From Acidimicrobiia bacterium (lineage in GTDB: Bacteria; Actinomycetota; Acidimicrobiia; Spongiisociales; UBA5794): a DNA stretch of 5,504 nucleotides. Location: NCBI GenBank assembly GCA_030618675.1, contig JAUXCV010000123.1:1-5504 (forward strand), in the 5' to 3' direction. The position numbers and the translations under genes are program-made. The notes below the pieces were generated by a model that ran no database searches, was not told the DNA's origin, and saw only the letters and a list, made by a program, of their open reading frames with translations. Below, piece by piece: positions 1 to 5,058 of this stretch (positions are counted from its first letter, which is position 1; every line of letters starts with the position of its first letter).

Positions 1-90
1 GATGAACGCGAGGGGCCCGATGTCGAGAGGCGGAAACGCTGCCCACATGAGCAGAGCGCTGGCAAGTGCCGCGAGATAGGGAAGGAGCAT
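1..90 (-). CDS. lnt: Apolipoprotein N-acyltransferase, N-terminal fragment (partial)
   Basis: This is the first 30 codons of a minus-strand gene that continues past the left edge. The visible peptide starts MLLPYLAALASALLMW and continues into AAFPPLDIGPLAFI. That is a hydrophobic first membrane helix followed by the FPP(L)D-x-x-P-L-A-F pattern, which is characteristic of the N-terminus of Lnt. Lnt is the polytopic inner-membrane enzyme that N-acylates the N-terminal cysteine of lipoproteins. The ATG at 88-90 is the only start available: the frame upstream meets a TGA near 127-129, and no other ATG, GTG or TTG lies between. No clear Shine-Dalgarno precedes it. The catalytic nitrilase-like domain lies outside the window, so the call rests on a short but distinctive motif. 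Another polytopic membrane protein remains possible. Confidence 0.6.
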   Translation of the reverse strand, partial: MLLPYLAALASALLMWAAFPPLDIGPLAFI

Positions 91-149
91 GGCGAGGCGA
101 GGGTAGTGAAGTGTGCGCGTTGACCTTCAAGGTGCGTACCCAGTTGGCA

Positions 150-173
150 AGTAGCGGAGTAGCGGAGTAGCGG
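150..173. repeat. Three perfect tandem copies of the 8-mer AGTAGCGG
   Basis: AGTAGCGG occurs three times head-to-tail with no mismatch (150-157, 158-165, 166-173), followed by a degenerate AGCGGGG. It lies in the noncoding gap between the divergent lnt-like gene and the phosphatase gene. It is the left arm of an inverted arrangement whose right arm is the CTCAGCTA array at 248-287. Confidence 0.9.
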
Positions 174-193
174 AGCGGGGTATGGACTCCGGC

Positions 194-210
194 ATCCGTA
201 TGCGACGGAT
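194..210. repeat. Hairpin, 6-bp perfect stem
   Basis: ATCCGT (194-199) pairs with ACGGAT (205-210) around a 5-nt ATGCG loop. It is the first of two hairpins between the opposing octamer arrays. No T-run follows on either strand, so it is not a convincing intrinsic terminator. Its role is unknown. Confidence 0.5.
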
Positions 211-226
211 CCGCTGCACACGAGGG

Positions 227-246
227 GCCGAAGATCGCTCTTCGGC
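227..246. repeat. Hairpin, 8-bp perfect stem with TCGC loop
   Basis: GCCGAAGA (227-234) pairs perfectly with TCTTCGGC (239-246) around a 4-nt TCGC loop. It abuts the right octamer array, which begins at 248. It lacks a U-tract on both strands and lies between divergent genes, so termination of a neighbouring gene is not expected. It could be part of a structured leader of the phosphatase transcript or of a repeat element. Confidence 0.6.
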
Positions 247-247
247 A

Positions 248-287
248 CTCAGCTACTCGGCTACTCAGCTACCCAGCTACTCAGCCG
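248..287. repeat. Five tandem near-copies of the 8-mer CTCAGCTA
   Basis: The units are CTCAGCTA, CTCGGCTA, CTCAGCTA, CCCAGCTA and CTCAGCCG, in strict 8-base register. The reverse complement of the consensus, TAGCTGAG, differs by one base from TAGCGGAG, the rotated unit of the 150-173 array. The two arrays could therefore pair as an imperfect long stem. The array ends 15 bases before the phosphatase start codon. Confidence 0.9.
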
Positions 288-302
288 CCGTAGGCTGCGG
301 TC

Positions 303-1088
303 ATGAACGATCTTCAACTGGCTATCAATGCCGCGCGGGCTGGTGGGGCAATTGTTCGTGAGGGTTTCGATCGTGGGGTGACGGCGCAGTACAAGCGGCG
401 ATTCGACCCCGTGACCGAGATCGATCACGCTTCCGAAGCTGCGGTGCTGTCGATCATCTCCGAGCATCGACCGGGTGATGCGATCCTTGCTGAGGAGCGG
501 GGGGGCACGATTCCTGGTGGTCGCATCTGGATCGTCGATCCGCTCGACGGGACAGTGAACTTCGTGCACGGCATTCCCCAGGTCGCCGTCAGCGTCGGGC
601 TGTGGGAGGACGATCGGCCCCTTGCCGGTGTTATCTACGACCCTCTTCGTGACGAGTGTTTCTCTGCTGCCCTGGGACGCGGTGCACATCTCAACGGACG
701 TCGACTCCACGCGTCCGAAACGGACAACCTCGAGCGATCCGTCATGGCAACGGGATTCCCATACGACCACGGGGACTACGCCGACGAGTACGCCGCGGTA
801 CTCGAGGCCGTCCTGGGTTCCGTCAACGGCATCCGACGATTCGGTTCCGCAGCCCTCGACCTCGCCTGGGTGGCAGCGGGTCGGTATGAGGGCTACTGGG
901 AACTCGGTGTTTACCCCTGGGACCAGGCGGCCGGAATCGTCATCGTGCGAGAGGCCGGGGGTCGCGTGACAGACTTGAACGGCGACGACTCCGTACCGGC
1001 GACACCGATGGTGCTGTCCAGCAACGGTCTGGTTCACGATGCCCTTCGAGAGATCATCGAGCCTGCTCTTCCGGATCGCCTGAGATGA
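303..1088 (+). CDS. Inositol monophosphatase family phosphatase
   Basis: A 261-residue Mg2+-dependent phosphatase of the IMPase/SuhB/HisN superfamily, predicted cytosolic. The family's metal site is intact. ILAEE supplies Glu64. The core motif WIVDPLDGTVNF supplies Asp79 and Asp82 with Thr84. The C-terminal motif PWDQAAG followed by EAGGRVTD supplies Asp207. The usual TEID segment lies at residues 38-41. Length is normal for the family. Family members hydrolyse inositol-1-phosphate, histidinol phosphate or related sugar/nucleotide phosphates; sequence alone does not separate SuhB, HisN and CysQ-like members, so no symbol is given. The ATG at 303 has no clear Shine-Dalgarno but gives a correct family N-terminus. 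A small stem (CAGCC 282-286 with GGCTG 293-297) sits just upstream of it. The TGA stop overlaps the next gene's ATG, which indicates translational coupling. Confidence 0.93.
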   Translation: MNDLQLAINAARAGGAIVREGFDRGVTAQYKRRFDPVTEIDHASEAAVLSIISEHRPGDAILAEERGGTIPGGRIWIVDPLDGTVNFVHGIPQVAVSVGLWEDDRPLAGVIYDPLRDECFSAALGRGAHLNGRRLHASETDNLERSVMATGFPYDHGDYADEYAAVLEAVLGSVNGIRRFGSAALDLAWVAAGRYEGYWELGVYPWDQAAGIVIVREAGGRVTDLNGDDSVPATPMVLSSNGLVHDALREIIEPALPDRLR

Positions 1089-2665
1089 CCGCCGATCGAA
1101 GGCTGCTCGTTGCCGAATCCGTGCGAACACCTCGCGGCATTCCCGGCAACGCGATCCTCGTCGAAGACGGACTCGTAGTTGCCGTGGCCGACCGTCAAAC
1201 CCTCAGCAGTCCCGGCGTCGCCGTCGAAGAGTACGCCGGTGCCTTCCTGCTCCCCGGTCTGAGGGATGCGCACATGCACCCTGTGACTTATGCCGTCTCA
1301 CTTACCGGGACTTCCCTCAAGAGCATCACGAGCATCGGAGAGCTCCAGAACACGATCAGGATGGCTGCAGGAGACCTTCCGTCGGGTGAACCGTTGATCG
1401 CACTTCGACTCGACGATGAGGTACTCGCAGAGCAGCGCCTCCCCACCCGGATCGATCTCGACGAGGCCGTGCCGGACCGCCCGGTGCTCCTTCACCGCTA
1501 CTGCGGACACATTGCCGTCGCGAATACGTTCGCCCTCCGTCACACAGGTGTCAACGCCTCTACCCCGGACCCGGATGGTGGTTCGATCGACCGCGATGCC
1601 ATGGGGGAGCCGACCGGCGTCTTGAGAGAGACCGCCATCAATCTCGTATCGACCCGCCTTGACGCGTCGGGATCTGTCACCGAACAGTCGATGCTCCATG
1701 CCCTAACCGGTTTGGCAGGTCTCGGGATCACATCCATCGGCGCAATACTCGGACTCGGCGACGGTCCATGGGCCAGTCTCGGAGATGAGGTGGCGGCCAT
1801 CGTCGCCGTCGCCGACCGACTCCCGATCAACGTCCACGGCTTCGTTGTCGCTCATAGCGTCGACGATCTCGAGGCGGCCGCCCGGCGTCTGGATACGGCA
1901 GGCGATCGGATTCGCTGGGCTGGATACAAGGGGTTCGCCGATGGCAGCCTTGGCGGGCACACGGCAGCGATGTACTCCCCATTCACAGATCGTCCGAACG
2001 AGTACGGCACCATGCGGCTGGACGCTTCGGATCGTCTACTCGCCGAAGCGTCGCTCCAGATGGGTGGGATGGTTGCGCTCCACGCGATCGGTGATCGCGC
2101 GAACGGAGCGGTCATCGATCTGTACGAGGACCTGGTTGCTGCCGGCACCTCTCCCGAGCGGCTTCGTATCGAACACGCCTCCGTCCTCGCCCCGGCCGAC
2201 ATCGACCGGATCGCGCGCCTCGGCGTGGTTGCGTCGGTCCAGCCTGCATTCCTTGGATCCGAGTCCGAGTGGATCGGCGACCGCGTCGGCCCAGACCGGA
2301 TCCTCTCGACCTACCCGTTCGCTTCTCTGGACAATGCCGGGGTTCCGATGTGTGCGGGGTCGGACAGTCCGGTCGAGTCGCCCGATCCGTGGGCCGGAAT
2401 GGCGCTGGCCAGGGACCGAGCCGGGATCATGACGAATGAGGGCCTCCTACCCGATCGTGCGCTGTCTCTCTTCACGGACGGGGCAGCGGCCGCGCTCGGC
2501 GAACCGCAGCCCCTCTCTCCCGGCAGTCCCGCGGATGTCATCGCCGTCGACCGGGACCCGGTCGCGAGTGATCCCGAACAAGTGAGGGGCACGGTCGTCC
2601 ACGAGACCTGGGTTCACGGCGAGCGGGTCGTCGTGGACAGAACGCGTCCGATCTGGAGTAGTTGA
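1085..2665 (+). CDS. Amidohydrolase family 3 (YtcJ-like) metal-dependent hydrolase
   Basis: A 526-residue enzyme of the amidohydrolase superfamily, Amidohydrolase_3/YtcJ branch. The small beta-sandwich N-terminus leads to LLPGLRDAHMHP, which gives the metal-binding HxH (His63, His65). Other branch motifs follow in order: YCGHIAVAN (139-147), KGFADGSLGGHTA (282-294), ALHAIGDRAN (331-340, with His333), RIEHAS (361-366, with His364), and GSDSPV (425-430, with the catalytic-type Asp427). The C-terminus carries the usual GSPADVIAVDRDP composite-domain strand. Length matches the family and no break is seen. Members hydrolyse C-N bonds of amides or cyclic imides, but the substrate cannot be read from sequence. 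The ATG at 1085 overlaps the phosphatase stop in an ATGA, so the two are almost certainly one operon. Whether they act in one pathway is unknown. Confidence 0.92.
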   Translation: MTADRRLLVAESVRTPRGIPGNAILVEDGLVVAVADRQTLSSPGVAVEEYAGAFLLPGLRDAHMHPVTYAVSLTGTSLKSITSIGELQNTIRMAAGDLPSGEPLIALRLDDEVLAEQRLPTRIDLDEAVPDRPVLLHRYCGHIAVANTFALRHTGVNASTPDPDGGSIDRDAMGEPTGVLRETAINLVSTRLDASGSVTEQSMLHALTGLAGLGITSIGAILGLGDGPWASLGDEVAAIVAVADRLPINVHGFVVAHSVDDLEAAARRLDTAGDRIRWAGYKGFADGSLGGHTAAMYSPFTDRPNEYGTMRLDASDRLLAEASLQMGGMVALHAIGDRANGAVIDLYEDLVAAGTSPERLRIEHASVLAPADIDRIARLGVVASVQPAFLGSESEWIGDRVGPDRILSTYPFASLDNAGVPMCAGSDSPVESPDPWAGMALARDRAGIMTNEGLLPDRALSLFTDGAAAALGEPQPLSPGSPADVIAVDRDPVASDPEQVRGTVVHETWVHGERVVVDRTRPIWSS

Positions 2666-2679
2666 GGCGCTTGTGCGCC
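2666..2679. terminator. Weak hairpin between convergent genes
   Basis: GGCGC (2666-2670) and GCGCC (2675-2679) form a 5-bp GC stem around TTGT. It starts directly after the amidohydrolase stop and lies in the 27-base gap to the convergent CxxC-protein stop. There is no U-tract, so it is at best a weak bidirectional terminator candidate. Confidence 0.3.
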
Positions 2680-2692
2680 GGTGGAAAGCATG

Positions 2693-2893
2693 TCAGCGAG
2701 CGATGCCGGCGGCGAATTGCCAACAGTCGGCGCAGAGGTAGCCGGCGTCGTGGAAGCGAGCGTCCTGCTCGACAACCGCCATCCGACAGATGCTGCAGGT
2801 ACCGGCGACGAAATCACGCGCGGCGTCTTGGAACGGTCCTTCTGACACCGCGAGGTCAGAGACGAGCACGGTTCTGCTGGTTCCTTGCTTCAC
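2693..2893 (-). CDS. Small protein with two CxxC pairs (putative zinc ribbon)
   Basis: A 66-residue reading frame that I do not recognise as a named family. Its distinctive feature is CSIC (Cys33, Cys36) followed 17 residues later by CADC (Cys54, Cys57), with a histidine (His48) between. This is typical of a small zinc-ribbon or treble-clef-like metal-binding module. There is no signal peptide or membrane segment. It lies downstream of the SelW-like gene on the same strand after a 75-base gap, and it converges on the amidohydrolase. The frame begins with GTG at 2891-2893, immediately after an in-frame TGA. A later GTG (codon 9) has AAGGA about 12 bases upstream and is a reasonable alternative start; both keep all four cysteines. 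The overlapping plus-strand frame is arginine-rich low-complexity sequence and looks like a shadow. Existence as a real gene is moderately supported; function is unknown. Confidence 0.55.
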   Translation of the reverse strand: MKQGTSRTVLVSDLAVSEGPFQDAARDFVAGTCSICRMAVVEQDARFHDAGYLCADCWQFAAGIAR

Positions 2894-2968
2894 TCACGGA
2901 AGGCTATCGAGGATTGCGACTCATCGAACAAGGGTGCATCGGGCGACCTCGGCCTTCCCGGCGTGAAC

Positions 2969-3205
2969 CTACGCCAGGATGCCCCTCAGGGGTCTGGCGA
3001 TGTCCTCATACTCGGCATGCCGACCGGTCTCCTCTTTCGAGTAGATGAGACGGTCGTCGAGCATCACTTCGAACCTCCCGCCGCTGGACGGGATCAAGGT
3101 GAGTCGGTCAATGGTTCGCTCGAATTCATCGAGCAGCTGATCGGCCGTGCGCACGGCACGGTTCCGATAGCCTCAAACGGCGCAGTATTCGATGCTGAGA
3201 TTCAT
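2969..3205 (-). CDS. SelW/Rdx-family selenoprotein with in-frame UGA (CxxU)
   Basis: A 78-residue thioredoxin-like SelT/SelW/SelH (Rdx) family protein containing selenocysteine. Read from the ATG at 3203-3205, it begins MNLSIEYCAV, then TGA (3173-3175, residue 11), then GYRNRA. The later LIPSSGGRFEV (37-47) and LIYSKEETGRHAE (53-65) are the family's signature GGxFEV and (F/Y)SKxxxGR segments. In this family the redox motif is CxxC or CxxU directly after the first beta strand. Here Cys8-Ala-Val-TGA11 places the TGA exactly at the second redox residue. The open frame continues 67 codons to a TAG (2969-2971), and a SECIS-like hairpin follows the TGA. Length is normal for small SelW-like proteins. 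An in-frame GTG at 3214 could add three residues. No strong Shine-Dalgarno is seen. It lies 56 bases behind ilvD on the same strand, with no clear terminator between. Family members are thought to be thiol/selenol oxidoreductases of poorly defined substrate. The alternative is a Cys-to-stop mutation in a CxxC homologue. Conventional gene calling would report only a start at GTG 3154, without the active site. Confidence 0.85.
3136..3172 (-). promoter_or_regulatory. Bacterial SECIS-like hairpin downstream of the Sec UGA
   Basis: On the mRNA sense (minus strand) this structure follows the UGA at 3175-3173. ATCGG (3168-3164) pairs with CCGAT (3144-3140). After a 2-nt AA bulge (3163-3162), CCGTGC (3161-3156) pairs with GCACGG (3150-3145). 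This leaves the apical loop CGUGC (3155-3151). GCT (3171-3169) can also pair with AGC (3138-3136) across one bulged C. The loop begins 17 nt after the UGA and has G as its second base, followed by U. Both fit the published bacterial SECIS consensus (loop roughly 16-37 nt from UGA, a G in the first two loop positions). It would recruit SelB with Sec-tRNA. It lies inside the coding region, as bacterial SECIS elements do. Confidence 0.75.
3173..3175 (-). other. UGA codon predicted to be recoded as selenocysteine
   Basis: This is codon 11 of the SelW-like frame, at the fourth position of the CAV(U) redox motif. Position-specific agreement with the family's CxxC/CxxU motif, continued family homology after it, and the adjacent hairpin support recoding rather than termination. 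Confidence 0.8.
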
Positions 3206-3261
3206 GTCGCTCACGCTAGTCGATATCCGAACGGAGCCGTGACCCGAGACGGTTCACCTGC

Positions 3262-4941
3262 TCAGTCGCAAACGGCCCCATGCTCCGCCGAGCCGACGAG
3301 TTTGGCGTACTTGCCGAGCGCACCGGTCGGGTATCGGGGATCCGGTAGCACCCACGCCGAGCGTCGAGTCTCCATCTCTCCTTCGTCGACCAGCAGGTCG
3401 AGACGCCGCGCCGGCAGGTCGACTCGAATGCGATCGCCCTCGTTCACGAGACCCATCGGACCGCCTTTCGCCGCTTCCGGGGCAACGTGACCGATGCAAA
3501 GACCGGTCGTTCCACCGGAGAACCGACCGTCCGTTATCAACAGGACGTCCTTGCCGAGACCTGCTCCCTTGATGGCCGCAGTGATCGCAAGCATCTCCCT
3601 CATCCCCGGGCCTCCGGACGGACCCTCGTAGCGGATCACCACCACGTCTCCCGGGTGCAGATCATGGGCCCAGAGCGCCTCGAGCGCATGCTGCTCGTCG
3701 TCGAACACCCTGGCGGTCCCTTCGAAGACGTCGAGGTCGATCCCTGCGATCTTCACGACGGCGCCGCCGGGAGCGAGAGAGCCACGCAGAATCGCGATGC
3801 CACCCTCGTCGGCAACCGGCATGGCGAACGGCCGCACCACGTCCTGCTGCTCGGGGAATCCGACCGTCTCGAGGTTCTCCGACATCGTCTTGCCGGTGAC
3901 GGTGAGAGCGTCTCCGTTGATAAGCCCCTCGTCGTAGAGCGCACGCAAGACCACCGGCACACCACCGATCCGGTCGAGATCCACCATGTGGTAGCGGCCG
4001 AACGGCTTGAGATCGCCGACGTGTGGCGTCCTCCGACTGATCCGATCGAAGTCCTCGAGGGTGAGGTCAACACGTGCCTCGTGGGCGAGAGCGAGGAGAT
4101 GAAGCACCGCATTGGTAGACCCTCCTAGCGCCATCACCACGGTGACGGCGTTCTCGAACGCCTCCCTCGTCATGATGTTCCTCGGACGGATACCGGACCG
4201 CAGGAGCTCCATGGTTGCTTCACCCGACTGGCGGGCGTACTCATCGAGCCGCTTGGATACCGCAGGCACCGACGCACTCCCGGGCAAGGACATACCAAGG
4301 GCCTCACCGACAGATGCCATGGTGTTCGCCGTGAACATCCCGGCGCATGATCCGACACCCGGGCAGGCTGCCTGCTCGATGCGCAACAGCTGGGAGTCGT
4401 CGATAGTGCCCTCGGAATGGGCACCGATTCCTTCGAAGACGTCGACGATCGAGATGTCGACGCCGTCGAGCTTTCCCGGGAGGGATGACCCTCCGTAGAG
4501 GAACACGGATGGGAGGTTGTGCCGGGCCGCGGCCATGAGCATCCCGGGGAGCGACTTGTCGCAGCCGGCGATCGAGACCATCGCGTCGAAACGCTCAGCG
4601 TGCATGACGAGTTCGACCGAGTCGGCGATGACCTCCCGGGAAACGAGTGAGGCTCGCATGCCCTCGTGCCCCATGGAGATGCCGTCGGAGACGGCGATCG
4701 TTGTGAAGACCAACCCCACGCCGCCCGCTTCGTTCACACCTTCTCTGGCTCGAGCGGAGAGCTTCGGACCGGTCAGATTGCAGGGGGTGACCTCGTTGCC
4801 GGCGCTCACGACGCCGACCTGGGCCTTGGCGAAGTCGTTCTCGCCGAGTCCGACGGCACGCAGCATCGCCCGGGCACCGGCCTTGGCCGGCCCGTCGGTG
4901 ACGTCCTGGGAATGGATCTTGATGGGGGTCTCGCTTGGCAT
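3262..4941 (-). CDS. ilvD: Dihydroxy-acid dehydratase
   Basis: A 559-residue IlvD/Edd-family dehydratase. It converts 2,3-dihydroxy-isovalerate and 2,3-dihydroxy-3-methylvalerate to the 2-keto acids for valine, leucine and isoleucine, and feeds pantothenate synthesis; it is cytosolic. Three Fe-S cysteines are visible at the family positions: Cys54 in TPCNLTGPK, Cys127 in AGCDKSLPGM, and Cys199 in GSCAGMFTANTM. Lys129 follows in the GCDKS motif, where related enzymes carry a modified Mg-binding lysine. The TIAVSDGISMGHEGM block (81-95) is present, and the C-terminal TDGRFSGGTTG (470-480) contains the catalytic-type Ser475 and runs on into IGHVAPEAAKGGP. The arrangement suggests the [2Fe-2S] branch of the family. 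The ATG at 4939-4941 gives a family-length N-terminus; no Shine-Dalgarno is obvious. The ending (GAVCD) resembles normal IlvD ends. It is divergent from the LCP gene, and the SelW-like gene follows on the same strand. Confidence 0.97.
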   Translation of the reverse strand: MPSETPIKIHSQDVTDGPAKAGARAMLRAVGLGENDFAKAQVGVVSAGNEVTPCNLTGPKLSARAREGVNEAGGVGLVFTTIAVSDGISMGHEGMRASLVSREVIADSVELVMHAERFDAMVSIAGCDKSLPGMLMAAARHNLPSVFLYGGSSLPGKLDGVDISIVDVFEGIGAHSEGTIDDSQLLRIEQAACPGVGSCAGMFTANTMASVGEALGMSLPGSASVPAVSKRLDEYARQSGEATMELLRSGIRPRNIMTREAFENAVTVVMALGGSTNAVLHLLALAHEARVDLTLEDFDRISRRTPHVGDLKPFGRYHMVDLDRIGGVPVVLRALYDEGLINGDALTVTGKTMSENLETVGFPEQQDVVRPFAMPVADEGGIAILRGSLAPGGAVVKIAGIDLDVFEGTARVFDDEQHALEALWAHDLHPGDVVVIRYEGPSGGPGMREMLAITAAIKGAGLGKDVLLITDGRFSGGTTGLCIGHVAPEAAKGGPMGLVNEGDRIRVDLPARRLDLLVDEGEMETRRSAWVLPDPRYPTGALGKYAKLVGSAEHGAVCD

Positions 4942-5000
4942 GACGCGAGCGTACCCCGTACCGCCGGCTTCGCCGCCGCAGTACTCGGCACGGACTGCGA

Positions 5001-5014
5001 GCTACGGGCTACGG
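5001..5014. repeat. Two tandem copies of GCTACGG
   Basis: GCTACGG occurs twice in direct succession in the 117-base gap between the divergent ilvD and LCP genes. On the other strand it reads CCGTAGC twice. This shares the GTAGC core of the octamer array at 150-173, so it may be a short member of the same intergenic repeat type. Confidence 0.6.
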
Positions 5015-5040
5015 GTCAGGGTATCTATCGGGAGACCTCC

Positions 5041-5046
5041 TATAGC
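5041..5046 (+). promoter_or_regulatory. Possible -10 element (TATAGC) for the LCP gene
   Basis: TATAGC ends 12 bases before the LCP ATG at 5059, which would give a very short leader. That is consistent with the absence of a Shine-Dalgarno there. No convincing -35 box is seen at the expected distance, so this is tentative. Confidence 0.25.
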
Positions 5047-5058
5047 CTGTCCACAGTC

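Noticed and set aside
261..1130. Long minus-strand open frame (289 residues) opposite the phosphatase gene
   Set aside because: It is antisense to a clear IMPase-family gene, shows no recognisable domain, and is the kind of shadow frame expected in GC-rich coding DNA.
2663..2843. Readthrough of the amidohydrolase TGA as a second selenocysteine site, since a hairpin follows it
   Set aside because: The protein already ends at a normal family C-terminus, there is no redox cysteine nearby, and the hairpin loop is only about 5 nt from the TGA, too close for a bacterial SECIS. The open frame beyond is antisense shadow.
2894..2923. In-frame TGA codons just upstream of the CxxC-protein GTG as possible Sec codons
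   Set aside because: The peptide read through them has no cysteine or redox motif, and a second TGA lies nine codons further upstream; they are ordinary frame boundaries.
2982..2992. CCCC-TCA-GGGG inverted repeat as a terminator of the SelW-like gene
   Set aside because: It lies inside the last codons of that gene, has only a 4-bp stem with a 3-nt loop, and has no U-tract after it.
2662..3048. Plus-strand 128-residue open frame over the CxxC and SelW-like genes
   Set aside because: It is arginine-rich low-complexity sequence with no motif, and it overlaps the amidohydrolase stop and two better-supported minus-strand genes.
2969..3154. A 61-residue CDS starting at GTG 3154 as the complete gene
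   Set aside because: It begins inside the first helix of the Rdx fold, lacks the first strand and the redox motif, and family similarity clearly continues upstream across the TGA to ATG 3205.
4942..5058. A sigma-70-type promoter for ilvD (TGGACA-like and TAGATA-like boxes on the minus strand)
   Set aside because: The two boxes are about 20 bases apart and both are poor matches, so I could not support a specific promoter call.
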